From positions 1-64,000 of the forward strand of contig NZ_LRPC01000028.1 of the NCBI RefSeq assembly GCF_001592965.1: DNA of 64,000 nucleotides, written 5' to 3'. Below the pieces are notes generated by a model that saw only the letters and a list, made by a program, of their open reading frames with translations, had not been told where the DNA came from and made no database searches. Made by a program: the position numbers and the translations under genes. This stretch comes from Roseivirga spongicola. Lineage in GTDB: Bacteria; Bacteroidota; Bacteroidia; Cytophagales; Cyclobacteriaceae. This document shows, one piece after another, positions 44,933 to 53,603 of this stretch (position 1 is the first letter of the stretch; each line of letters starts with the position of its first letter).

Positions 44933-45595
44933 TTAGTCTATTTGCATTTCAGGAATTTCTCCTTCAATAATTAGTTTTCCTTCTGTAGCAGCTTCTATTT
45001 CTTCAACAGATACGCCAGGTGCTCTTTCAATTAGTTTAAAGCCACCTTCAGGAAGTACATCCATTACGGCTAAGTCTGTCACTATCTTTTTTACACATCT
45101 GATACCTGTAATAGGAAGGGTACACTCTTTTAATAATTTAGAGTCTCCACTTCTGCTGCAGTGCTGCATGGCTACAATGATGTTTTCTGCCGAAGCCACC
45201 AAGTCCATAGCTCCACCCATGCCTTTCACCATTTTGCCTGGAATCTTCCAGTTGGCAATGTCGCCATTCTCTGATACTTCCATAGCTCCAAGAATAGTGA
45301 GGTCTACATGGCCACCGCGAATCATAGCGAAGCTTTCTGCTGAACTGAAAAGTGAAGAACCAGCCATGGTTGTCACCGTTTGCTTTCCTGCATTGATTAA
45401 ATCAGCATCTACTTCTTCCTCTTCAGGGAAAGGACCAATACCTAATAGCCCATTTTCAGATTGAAGCACCACATTAATATTGTCAGGAATAAAGTTGGCC
45501 ACTAGGGTAGGGATGCCAATGCCTAAGTTGATGTATGTGCCATCTTGAACTTCTTGGGCAATACGTTTTGCTATACCTATTTTGTCTAAAGACAT
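44933..45595 (-). CDS. scoB: 3-oxoacid CoA-transferase subunit B
   Basis: 220 residues. Catalytic Glu in [14 protein letters not shown], plus [39 protein letters not shown], the standard subunit B block. Transfers CoA from succinyl-CoA to acetoacetate or related acids. Subunit A lies 159 bp upstream on the same strand, an unusually large gap for this pair with no ORF inside. Confidence 0.93.
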   Translation of the reverse strand: MSLDKIGIAKRIAQEVQDGTYINLGIGIPTLVANFIPDNINVVLQSENGLLGIGPFPEEEEVDADLINAGKQTVTTMAGSSLFSSAESFAMIRGGHVDLTILGAMEVSENGDIANWKIPGKMVKGMGGAMDLVASAENIIVAMQHCSRSGDSKLLKECTLPITGIRCVKKIVTDLAVMDVLPEGGFKLIERAPGVSVEEIEAATEGKLIIEGEIPEMQID

Positions 45596-45754
45596 AATTT
45601 GAAAATTTGAAGATGAGTCAATTTGATGATTTACTGGTCGATATATTTTTCGAAAGCACTTTTATAATCGAACCTTTGAACCTCAATTCTCTGTCTGTTC
45701 TCATGTGTGTTTGTTAAGTGCATTATTAAATTACCGAATTATCTAATCATCAAA

Positions 45755-46453
45755 TCATTTAATTTTAGTAGTTCGCTGTTCGATTCTCTTTTCGTAGTTT
45801 TTTCCTTCGAAAATTCGCTGAACGAAAATACCCGAAGTATGAATTTGGTTTGGATCTAACTCACCAACTTCAACTAGCTCTTCAACTTCTGCAATGGTGA
45901 TTTTACCAGCAGTGGCCATCATTGGGTTGAAGTTTCTAGCCGTTCCTTTAAAGACTAGATTACCAGCTTTATCGCCTTTCCAAGCTTTCACTAAGGCAAA
46001 GTCTGCCCTCAGCCAAGATTCCAATAAGTAGTGTTTACCATCGAATTCTCTTACTTCTTTGCCTTCAGCTACCTCGGTTCCATAACCAGCAGGAGTGAAG
46101 AATGCAGGAATACCAGCTCCACCAGCCCTAATTCTTTCGGCCAAAGTACCTTGTGGAATTAGGTCTACCTCCAATTCACCCGAAAGTAGCTGTCTTTCGA
46201 ATTCAGCATTCTCTCCTACGTAAGAGGAGATCATTTTTTTAACCTGACGGGTTTGAAGCATTAGGCCGATTCCAAAATCATCTACACCAGCATTATTAGA
46301 AATACAAGTAAGGCCAGTTACGCCTTTCTTTACTAGTGCACTGATACAGTTTTCGGGTATTCCACATAGGCCGAAACCACCCAACATGAGTGTGGCGTTA
46401 TCAGGAATGTCTGCAATGGCTTCTTCAGCATTGTTGACCACCTTATTAATCAT
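45755..46453 (-). CDS. scoA: 3-oxoacid CoA-transferase subunit A
   Basis: 232 residues. Glycine-rich [30 protein letters not shown] and GVGT-equivalent [14 protein letters not shown] are typical of subunit A. Forms the heteromeric enzyme with ScoB. Begins 11 bp downstream of ribF, so probably read from the ftsX-ribF transcript as well. Confidence 0.93.
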   Translation of the reverse strand: MINKVVNNAEEAIADIPDNATLMLGGFGLCGIPENCISALVKKGVTGLTCISNNAGVDDFGIGLMLQTRQVKKMISSYVGENAEFERQLLSGELEVDLIPQGTLAERIRAGGAGIPAFFTPAGYGTEVAEGKEVREFDGKHYLLESWLRADFALVKAWKGDKAGNLVFKGTARNFNPMMATAGKITIAEVEELVEVGELDPNQIHTSGIFVQRIFEGKNYEKRIEQRTTKIK

Positions 46454-46464
46454 AGCAATTGATT

Positions 46465-47397
46465 TTATAGTTTACTTAATCGCTCAGTAACCGACTGCTT
46501 GTCAATTTTGAGCTGCTCCTTCAGCGCATCGAGCGAGCTGAATTTAATTTCCTTCCGAATCAAATCTACAAATTCAATTGAGATCTCACTCTCATAGATA
46601 TCTTCATTGAAGTCAAAAATGTTTACTTCAATTGTTTTATGGTCGCCACCAATGGTTGGGCGGTTACCAATGTTGAGCATGCCATCGAATTTGTTGTACT
46701 TAAGACAAACACGAACGGCATATATACCATCGGCAGGAATGAGTTTGTAGTTTTCTTTAATGGAAATGTTGGCTGTAGGGAATCCTAAAGATCTGCCAAT
46801 TTTTTCACCATGCACTACACGGCCAGTAATGGCATAGTTTCTTCCTAAAAATGTATTGGCTTGTTGTACATCTCCAACCTCTAAGGCTCTGCGGATTTTT
46901 GTAGAGCTGATGCCTATTTCTTCAATATCCTGACGAGGAATTTCTTCTACCTCGTAGCAATATTTATCAGAAAATTGGTGTAGCTCTTCCAAACCACCAC
47001 TTCTGTCTTTACCAAAACGGTGATCGTAGCCAATGATTATTTTCTTGGTTTGAATGCGTTCACTGAGTATTACTCTAATGTAATCTTCGGCCTGCATGGA
47101 GGCAAACTCCTTAGTAAAAGGCACTTTAACCAAATGGTCGATACCGTACTCTTCTAGCAGGTTTGCTTTTTCTGGAAAAGTAGAAAGCAGTTGGAGTGAG
47201 CTGTCCCAAGGCTTTAAAACCAACCTAGGATGAGGCCAATAGGTGATGAGCACTGTTTCGCCATCAATTCTGCGGGCTTCTTCTTTTAGGCGATCTATGA
47301 TTTTCTGATGGCCCATGTGTACGCCATCGAAAGTGCCAGAAGTAACAACGGCATTTTTTATATTTTCAATAGCTTCTGTTCCCAGATGAATCTTCAT
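46465..47397 (-). CDS. ribF: Bifunctional riboflavin kinase/FAD synthetase
   Basis: 310 residues. N-terminal FMN adenylyltransferase domain with [16 protein letters not shown] and [10 protein letters not shown] and STKIRRAL. C-terminal riboflavin kinase with [13 protein letters not shown] and [13 protein letters not shown]. Makes FMN and FAD, consistent with the many flavoproteins including EtfAB. Overlaps truB by 4 bp. Confidence 0.96.
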   Translation of the reverse strand: MKIHLGTEAIENIKNAVVTSGTFDGVHMGHQKIIDRLKEEARRIDGETVLITYWPHPRLVLKPWDSSLQLLSTFPEKANLLEEYGIDHLVKVPFTKEFASMQAEDYIRVILSERIQTKKIIIGYDHRFGKDRSGGLEELHQFSDKYCYEVEEIPRQDIEEIGISSTKIRRALEVGDVQQANTFLGRNYAITGRVVHGEKIGRSLGFPTANISIKENYKLIPADGIYAVRVCLKYNKFDGMLNIGNRPTIGGDHKTIEVNIFDFNEDIYESEISIEFVDLIRKEIKFSSLDALKEQLKIDKQSVTERLSKL

Positions 47398-48095
47398 GAA
47401 AGCTCTTTTAGAAAGTCTATCAGTTGTTCTAACTGATAAGCATTTTCAACATCAAATTCGCCAATTTTAGTTCTTCTCAAGCTACTTAAATGTGCTCCCA
47501 CACCTAAGGCTGCACCAAAATCGTTAGCTAAGCTACGAATGTATGTGCCTTTTGAACAAACTACACGGAATTCAATTCGGGGTAAATCTACTTTGGTGAG
47601 TTCGAATTCTGAAATAGTCACCTGTCTCGATTTCAACTTTACGTCTTCTCCCTTACGAGCCAGTTCGTAAACTCTCTTTCCGCCCACTTTAATGGCAGAG
47701 TGAATGGGAGGGGTCTGGCTGATTTCTCCTAAAAATGGCTGTCTGGCCTTTTCTAGGCCGGCCTCAGTAATATGGTCTATGGCAACCGCTTCTGTAGGTT
47801 CCGATTCCAAATCGTAGGTTGGAGTGGTCTGACCGATAGTGAAGGAACCAGTATACTCCTTTTCCTGCCCCATAAAAGTCTCAATAGACTTGGTCATTTT
47901 GCCTGTGCAGACAATGAGCAAGCCTGTAGCCAATGGGTCTAAGGTACCAGCATGGCCTACTTTCTTAATCTTGATGTTGTTGCGAACCTTCTTTACAACA
48001 TCGAAAGAAGTCCACTCCAATGGTTTGTCGATCAGTAATACCTGACCAGCAAGAAAGTTTTCTTGCTTACTTAGTTCCGGATCTAAATTCAGCAT
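47394..48095 (-). CDS. truB: tRNA pseudouridine(55) synthase
   Basis: 233 residues. Catalytic Asp in HAGTLDPLATGLL, KVGGKRVYELARKG and CSKGTYIRSLANDFG motifs. The C-terminal PUA domain is absent, as usual in Bacteroidota. Modifies U55 in the T-loop. Overlaps uppP by 1 bp and ribF by 4 bp. Confidence 0.96.
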   Translation of the reverse strand: MLNLDPELSKQENFLAGQVLLIDKPLEWTSFDVVKKVRNNIKIKKVGHAGTLDPLATGLLIVCTGKMTKSIETFMGQEKEYTGSFTIGQTTPTYDLESEPTEAVAIDHITEAGLEKARQPFLGEISQTPPIHSAIKVGGKRVYELARKGEDVKLKSRQVTISEFELTKVDLPRIEFRVVCSKGTYIRSLANDFGAALGVGAHLSSLRRTKIGEFDVENAYQLEQLIDFLKELS

Positions 48096-48886
48096 TAAGC
48101 TAGGGTGTAGATGATGGCAATAATACCAACAATCAGGCAGTAGAAGGAGAAATATTTAAGTTGACTTTTCTTTACCAGCGCAATCATCCATTGGCAAGCG
48201 ATTAAACCAGCCACAAATGCAGCTATAAAACCAACTATAAGAAGGCTGGTCTCGGTTTGTGTTTCGGCCAAGTCTCCGCTCAAAATATCTTTAGCCATTT
48301 TCCCTAAAATCAATGGTACGACCATTAAAAAGGAGAAACGCGCTGCTTTTTGTCTATCTACTCCTAAAAGCACTGAGGTAGAAATAGTTGCTCCAGATCT
48401 TGAAATTCCAGGTAGAATAGCTACTGCCTGAGCCACACCTATTACAAATGCGTTTTTGTAAGACACAGGATTCAATGTGCTTTTGGCTTTATCGGCCAAG
48501 AAAAGTAAGCCAGCAGTGAGGATAAGCATAGAACCTACCAGCAGAAGGTTTCCACCGAAAAACTGCTCAATCTCTTCTTCAAAAAGAACACCAACCACGG
48601 CTGCAGGAATCATAGAAATGATGATTTTCAAAGAGAATCGAAACTCCTCATTGTTCTTGAATTGGAGTAATCCCCTGAGTATTTCAGCAATATCTTTTCG
48701 GAAGATGACAATGGTGCTCAAAGCAGTGGCTGCATGCAAAACCACAGTCATTAGTAAGCTTTCTTCTGGTAAGCTATTATCGCCAAAAATGGCTTTGGTA
48801 ATCTCCAAGTGTCCGCTACTGCTTACAGGGAGAAACTCAGTTAACCCTTGAACCAAGCCAAGAATTAGGGCTTCGAACCAAGTCAT
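48095..48886 (-). CDS. uppP: Undecaprenyl-diphosphate phosphatase
   Basis: 263 residues, about 7-8 membrane helices. Active-site motifs GLVQGLTEFLPVSSSGHL and LPGISRSGATISTSVLLG are intact. Recycles the lipid carrier for peptidoglycan and O-antigen. Starts directly after the DUF3098 gene with no gap. Confidence 0.96.
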   Translation of the reverse strand: MTWFEALILGLVQGLTEFLPVSSSGHLEITKAIFGDNSLPEESLLMTVVLHAATALSTIVIFRKDIAEILRGLLQFKNNEEFRFSLKIIISMIPAAVVGVLFEEEIEQFFGGNLLLVGSMLILTAGLLFLADKAKSTLNPVSYKNAFVIGVAQAVAILPGISRSGATISTSVLLGVDRQKAARFSFLMVVPLILGKMAKDILSGDLAETQTETSLLIVGFIAAFVAGLIACQWMIALVKKSQLKYFSFYCLIVGIIAIIYTLA

Positions 48887-49099
48887 TTATTTTGATTTTT
48901 TGAAAATAGCGAAGAACTCTAGGATAAAGCCAGCCATAATTACGATTGGGCCGAGGGTTAGGCCTAAGAAGCCTTGTCCGTGCTGCTCACCGTCTAATGA
49001 CATGATAACGAAACCAACCAATATGGTTCCTAATCCGATAAGCATCCACTTATAATTTTCTTTGCTGAAAGCGAAGTTGTTCTTTTTCTTTTCCGACAT
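48887..49099 (-). CDS. DUF3098 small membrane protein
   Basis: 70 residues: lysine-rich N-terminus, two transmembrane helices (YKWMLIGLGTILVGFVIMS and LGPIVIMAGFILEFFAIF). This protein is conserved between ftsX and uppP in Bacteroidota, matching what is seen here (1 bp from ftsX, adjoining uppP). Function unknown; probable divisome or envelope link from context. Confidence 0.88.
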   Translation of the reverse strand: MSEKKKNNFAFSKENYKWMLIGLGTILVGFVIMSLDGEQHGQGFLGLTLGPIVIMAGFILEFFAIFKKSK

Positions 49100-49100
49100 A

Positions 49101-50021
49101 CTAATAGAGTTCGTCCAAAGACATTTTCAAATACTTGTTCATGGCTTTGATGGTGCTAAAGTAAGAGATTAAAGCCCCTAATAAAATCAAAACGCCATAA
49201 AGCGCTAATATCAATTCTTGCTGCTGAAGCTGATCTAAGCCTTCCACTTTTTGGTTGGCAAACTGCTTGAGCCCAAATAAAAGTCCTGAAGCAATTAAAC
49301 CAGCAATGGCACCATGAAGCAAAGACCTAGAAAGGAAAGGCTTCTTGATGAATCCGCTTTTGGCTCCAACCAACTGCATACTCCTGATCAGGAATCGCTG
49401 TGAGAATAATGCTAGCTTAATAGAATTGTTGATCAACAGAATGACAATAATGGTCAATAGGGCAGCAATACCCACCAGAATAAGACTGAGTTTGGTTAGG
49501 TTGCTGTTAATTGAGTCGACCAAGTTTTGCACGTAAGTTACTTCATACACACCACTGATATCTTCAATGACATTCGCTATGCTATCCAGTTTGGTATTGG
49601 TCTGATAGGTTGGTGCAATTCTGATTACGTAGGCATCTCTCAACGGATTCTCACCTAAAAATTCAGTGAAGTCTTCTCCGGTTTCTTCAATAAACTGGGT
49701 GGCCGCTTCTTCTTTAGAAATAAAGTTAATCGGTTCTTCTCCTTCTTCATTGAGAATGAAATCGCTAGAAGTGAGCGTGCTTTGAATTCTGTTCTTTTGG
49801 CTATTAGAAAGGTCTTTGTTCAGATAGACTTGTACTTCAATATTCTGCTTGATAATAGAAGTAAGCTTGTTGGCTTGCAGAATAACTATGCCGAATAAAC
49901 CGATGACAAATAAGGCTAGAGTTGCACTAAAGATGACACTGACGTAGTGGTATGATCCGAGTTTCTTTTTGCGCTTATGTTTCTTGATTTCCTTAGCCAA
50001 TGCAGAATGATTTGAAGTCAA
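49101..50021 (-). CDS. ftsX: Cell-division protein FtsX
   Basis: 306 residues if read from TTG 50021; four membrane segments (SVIFSATLALFVIGLFGIVIL, LSLILVGIAALLTIIVILLI, LHGAIAGLIASGLLFG, LALYGVLILLGALISYF) with the extracellular domain containing EVQVYLNKDLSNSQKN and FISKEEAATQF. Works with FtsE to control septal peptidoglycan hydrolases. The TTG lies inside a TATTTTTG promoter box, so a later start (e.g. TTG at 50000) is more probable; no ATG is available nearby. Confidence 0.9.
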   Translation of the reverse strand: MTSNHSALAKEIKKHKRKKKLGSYHYVSVIFSATLALFVIGLFGIVILQANKLTSIIKQNIEVQVYLNKDLSNSQKNRIQSTLTSSDFILNEEGEEPINFISKEEAATQFIEETGEDFTEFLGENPLRDAYVIRIAPTYQTNTKLDSIANVIEDISGVYEVTYVQNLVDSINSNLTKLSLILVGIAALLTIIVILLINNSIKLALFSQRFLIRSMQLVGAKSGFIKKPFLSRSLLHGAIAGLIASGLLFGLKQFANQKVEGLDQLQQQELILALYGVLILLGALISYFSTIKAMNKYLKMSLDELY

Positions 50022-50026
50022 AAATA
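50019..50026 (-). promoter_or_regulatory. -7 promoter box TATTTTTG for the ftsX cluster
   Basis: Exact TAnnTTTG on the minus strand, overlapping the first possible start codon of ftsX. It would place the transcription start near 50012. Confidence 0.5.
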
Positions 50027-50370
50027 GTAATTAATTCAAAAGGGTAACTGAGGGAGGATGTTAATATTGTTTAATCGACCGCAGGCTTAATGTTGAATGT
50101 TTGATGTTCAATGTTTAAGGTTTAATGGTGAATGTTCAAAGTTTAATGTTTGATGGTGAATGGGAGGGGGAATGAGAATGGTTTGGGTATGGACCATGGC
50201 GTGTTTAAGTTCGTATTTCGTTTATCTAAGTAGCGAAATCTTTGAATTCGCATAGTAATTTCTTTTTCACACTAGGCGCATTCAGAGAATTCGCGGTCTA
50301 TCAAGTAACTACAAACCTATCGTAATCCACCGACACGACATGGTGTCATAGGTATTGTTGTACAGCTTTT
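50022..50370. other. Intergenic low-complexity region
   Basis: 50085-50165 is built of TTTAATGTT / TTGATGGTGAATG words; the rest is unremarkable apart from hairpin GACACGACATGGTGTC near 50331 and GTTGTACAGC at 50357-50366, the left arm of the pair flanking the OLD gene. Confidence 0.6.
50357..50366. repeat. Left 10-bp inverted repeat flanking the OLD gene
   Basis: GTTGTACAGC here and its exact reverse complement GCTGTACAAC at 52118-52127 bracket the gene. Possible boundary of an acquired cassette. Confidence 0.4.
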
Positions 50371-52092
50371 TTATTTGTTAGCATACTTTTCGAAGCGTTT
50401 AATTATGTATCTATAAGAATAGGGAAGATTTTGTCTTGTCGAATTCTGAATTACATGCAATAGTAGGGATACCTCTTTTAAAGCATCTTCTTTGTTCAAA
50501 AAAAGGTATGCTGTATTTCTTTGTTCTGGTTGTACATTTAAATAGTTGTAAACTACATTTTGTGAATTAGAAGTAGCTAGTAAATCCATTTCTAAATTAT
50601 ATTTCATGCATATGACATCAAAATCAGGTGTAAGTTGTAACGACTTAGTGTGGTTGTTTGCAAGATAGTCTTCGATTATTGATCTCTTACTTTCGTTATC
50701 AAAAAGCTCGTTTATTAGTTGATTCGATTTAAATGTTTTACCGTACTTAAAGAATCCTCTACCATCTCTACTGTCCACTTTTTTGTTATTTGAATATGGG
50801 AAGAAAAAGTCTTTGTCAATTACAAAGGTCTTTTCAAGCTCTAAATCCCGAATTAGATAAAAGGCGTACTTTAATGATGTTATTCCTCCTAATTCTAGTA
50901 CCGAGATACCAGATTTTTCGATGTTAATCTTATTTCTATCCAGAAGTTCCCTGAAGACTTCAGAGTCAGTGTCGCTTTCTGTAACTAATATATGGTTAGC
51001 GAAAAAAAACTCAGAGTTCCTAAACCTGTGAAACTTATTGTATTTTAATTCATCAAGACTGTAATCATTCCAAAATGTTGAGGATAACTGTTTGATTTTT
51101 GTTTTAAACTTCCTTTTAGGGTCTGTTACTTTTCTAACTAATATAATGTCAGAATGGTCTAATTGGTCAATAATTACAGTAGAATGAGTTGTGAAAATAA
51201 TCTGGACATCATTTTCATTGATTTCATCTAACAAAGAATGAATTAACTCTTTTTGCGCTTGTGGATGTAAATTGACTTCAGGTTCCTCTATTCCGATAAT
51301 GAAATTTGAATGGTTTAGCTCAGCTAAATATTTATATACAGAAATCGCTACTAAACTTTGAATACCACTACCACATTCTTCTAAACTAAAATCTCTATCC
51401 CCTTCACTTATTTTTATTATTAAATCATTGACGAACAAGTCGTAACTCAAGGGGAATTGACTGTCTATGTTTATTTTAAAGCCTCTTTTTGCTAAATATT
51501 TTCCTTCAATTCCTTGAGCAACTTTGTTTAGAGCATTATCCTTAAAATAATTGAACGCACTTTTTACTTTAGGTGTTAACGTATCTCTTTTTGCAGTATG
51601 ACTAGTGAAAAAAGTATCAAAAAGCTGTCTCAAAACACCGGTTTCATTTCTTAGGTTGTGCATAGAACCTCTTTCAGAAGGAATCAAAACAAATTGAATA
51701 CCCTGATGCAATTGGTCTAATTCATCTTCAGTTAATGCACGGTATTTTTTGTTGGTATCAAATACCGAGTAGTCTAATCTTTTTCTTTTTTTATTATACT
51801 CATGTTTGATGGATAGATAACCGTTCTGAACGTATTTGCTTAGGATAGAATCTTGTTGAACATTCGTAAAAACAATAGTTATTCTTGGTACTGTATTAGT
51901 AGAGCTATAAAGGTTAGTGCCATCCTTATAATATTCGATTTCATTTTTTGGATTAAAAAAAGAGTTTAATGCTCTCATAACTCCCGATTTTCCAGAGTTG
52001 TTTTGCCCTACAATTGCATTTAATTGGCTTAAATGAAACTCTCCTTTATCGATTGACCTAAACTTGGAGATTTCAACTTTAAAAATTTTCAT
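50371..52092 (-). CDS. OLD-family ATP-dependent nuclease (ABC ATPase plus TOPRIM)
   Basis: 573 residues. Walker A GQNNSGKSG near residue 30, ABC-type signature region EECGSGIQSL, Walker B FIIGIEEPEVNLHP, and switch His TTHS. The C-terminal TOPRIM domain shows ILVTESDTDSEVFRELL (metal Glu) and FVIDKDFFF (DxD). Length equals Gabija GajA-type proteins, but no UvrD-like GajB is adjacent. AT-rich, Lys/Asn-rich composition differs from neighbours, which suggests horizontal acquisition. Probable phage-defence or DNA-processing nuclease; orphan status leaves the role open. Confidence 0.85.
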   Translation of the reverse strand: MKIFKVEISKFRSIDKGEFHLSQLNAIVGQNNSGKSGVMRALNSFFNPKNEIEYYKDGTNLYSSTNTVPRITIVFTNVQQDSILSKYVQNGYLSIKHEYNKKRKRLDYSVFDTNKKYRALTEDELDQLHQGIQFVLIPSERGSMHNLRNETGVLRQLFDTFFTSHTAKRDTLTPKVKSAFNYFKDNALNKVAQGIEGKYLAKRGFKINIDSQFPLSYDLFVNDLIIKISEGDRDFSLEECGSGIQSLVAISVYKYLAELNHSNFIIGIEEPEVNLHPQAQKELIHSLLDEINENDVQIIFTTHSTVIIDQLDHSDIILVRKVTDPKRKFKTKIKQLSSTFWNDYSLDELKYNKFHRFRNSEFFFANHILVTESDTDSEVFRELLDRNKINIEKSGISVLELGGITSLKYAFYLIRDLELEKTFVIDKDFFFPYSNNKKVDSRDGRGFFKYGKTFKSNQLINELFDNESKRSIIEDYLANNHTKSLQLTPDFDVICMKYNLEMDLLATSNSQNVVYNYLNVQPEQRNTAYLFLNKEDALKEVSLLLHVIQNSTRQNLPYSYRYIIKRFEKYANK

Positions 52093-52117
52093 TGATTGCC
52101 TGTTATTACTTTTTTAC

Positions 52118-52177
52118 GCTGTACAACGTGTGCTAATGCCCATAAACGTGAGCGTTAGCACACCATATTGGTGTGCT
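52118..52177. repeat. Right inverted repeat and nested palindromes
   Basis: GCTGTACAAC at 52118-52127 is followed by an imperfect hairpin, GTGTGCTAATGCC against AGCGTTAGCACAC (52128-52163), and an overlapping perfect palindrome AGCACACCA-TAT-TGGTGTGCT (52157-52177). Dense secondary structure of this kind marks recombination sites such as integron attC or element ends; which one is not settled. Confidence 0.5.
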
Positions 52178-52303
52178 GCTATATGCACCTTTTAAGTTTT
52201 TAAGAAAATCACAGGGGAGATTGAATATGTGTGTGTTTTCTTGAGGTCAAGAAAGTTAATTCGGGGTTTATTTGCAAGGGTAATATGGTAAGCCGTAGCT
52301 CTA

Positions 52304-52328
52304 ACTAGTCTTAGCATCTGGCTAAGAC
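52304..52328. repeat. ACTAGTCTTAGC-type unit, copy 1
   Basis: ACTAGTCTTAGC...GCTAAGAC hairpin, also at 52773 and 53107, each time next to a uvrA-like 5' end. Confidence 0.6.
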
Positions 52329-52347
52329 ATATGAGACCAAGTGAGGT

Positions 52348-52768
52348 TTAGCATTCCATAGGGCTTTTACTAATTTCACGGAATGCAAGAGAGTTCGCAG
52401 CCTGCCATTCTTATTAAAGGTGCTAAAGCCAATAACCTTAAGGATATTTCGCTTAAAATTCCCCACAATCAGTTGATTGTAGTTACGGGTATTTCGGGTT
52501 CTGGAAAGTCTAGCTTGGTCTTCGATGTAATTGCTCAAGAAGGGCAGCGCAGGTACTTCGAAACCTTGCCTTCTTTCGCCCGAAAATTTATGGGTAAACT
52601 CAATCGCCCAGAGGTAGATGAAATTGAAGGGCTTTCTCCAGTCATTGCTATTGGTCAGCGCACAAGTGGTTCTCACGCAAGGTCTACGGTAGGAACTCTT
52701 ACCGATATCCACGATCTACTCCGATTACTTTTTGCCAGAACAGGAGAGACCCAACGAAATATAAAACC
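52348..52768. repeat. 421-bp direct repeat, copy 1
   Basis: Pairs with 53183-53603 at offset 835. 35 bp of leader are identical; the coding part differs at about 33 positions. Confidence 0.95.
52383..52768 (+). pseudogene. Truncated 5' fragment of a uvrA-like gene
   Basis: The first 129 codons repeat those of the gene at 53218 with a single amino-acid change (Val to Ile at residue 50 or so), then homology stops abruptly after AATATAAAACC and the frame runs on into repeat sequence, stopping at 52895. It retains Walker A (GISGSGKSS) but lacks the zinc module, signature and Walker B, so it cannot be an ATPase. About 31 of the 129 codons differ and nearly all changes are synonymous, so the ancestor of this fragment was a working gene. 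A 170-residue translated product is possible but unlikely to be functional. Confidence 0.85.
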
Positions 52769-53182
52769 TCTCACTAGTCTTAGCGTCTCGCTAAGACTTT
52801 TATATTTGAATACAATCAGTCTTACTTTGCTAGTTGGTGACAATACAGCAAGGGCACAGGCGGTTACCGATACGGTTGCGTCTAAGTCATTCTGAACGCA
52901 GAGAAGAATCCTATCCGCAAGCAAGGATTTGCAAGGCCGCATAAGATGCTTCGTACCTCAGCATGACCCCTAACTCCCCTAAAGGGGATTTTAGCTTCAT
53001 CAGTTCGAAATCTTCATCATTCACCCTTTAGGGCAGGGGTAGAAGCTAGATTGATTAACAGGACTACTAGGCTGCATAAGATGCTTTGTACCTCAGCATG
53101 ATCCTTACTAGTCTTAGCGTCTAAGACTTCTATGTTTGAATATAATCGGTCTGATTTTACTTGCTGGTGACAAGAGGCATAA
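52769..53182. repeat. Repeat-rich spacer between truncated and intact uvrA-like genes
   Basis: Contains two copies of an ACTAGTCTTAGCG...TTGGTGACA unit (52773-52842 and 53107-53172), two copies of GCATAAGATGCTTNGTACCT (52938-52968, 53075-53102), and CATTCTGAACGCAGAGAAGAATC- and CTCCCCTAAAGGGGA-type words. Arrangement is partly mirrored around the centre. No gene. Confidence 0.75.
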
Positions 53183-53603
53183 TTAGCATTCCATAGGGCT
53201 TTTACTAATTTCACGGAATGCAAGAGAGTTCGCAGCCTGCCATTCTTATAAAAGGTGCTAAAGCCAATAACCTAAAGGATATTTCGCTTAAAATTCCCCA
53301 CAATCAACTGATTGTAGTCACGGGTATTTCAGGTTCGGGAAAGTCGAGTTTGGTCTTCGATATTATAGCCCAAGAAGGGCAGCGTAGGTACTTCGAAACC
53401 TTGCCTTCTTTCGCCCGAAAATTTATGGGCAAACTGAATCGTCCAGAAGTTGATGAAATTGAAGGGCTTTCTCCAGTAATTGCCATTGGTCAGCGCACAA
53501 GTGGCTCTCATGCTCGATCTACCGTAGGAACCCTTACCGATATACACGATCTACTCCGATTACTATTTGCCAGAACAGGAGAGACACAGCGAAATATAAA
53601 ACC
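53183..53603. repeat. 421-bp direct repeat, copy 2
   Basis: Leader and first 129 codons of the intact uvrA-like gene; see copy 1 at 52348-52768. Confidence 0.95.

Noticed and set aside
50371-52092. Gabija system (GajA with GajB)
   Set aside because: GajA-like length and domains, but no UvrD-type helicase gene on either side.
52118-52177. Integron attC site
   Set aside because: Hairpin shape is suggestive, but the flanking 10-bp motifs are inverted instead of direct and a GTTRRRY core is not clear; no integrase in the window.
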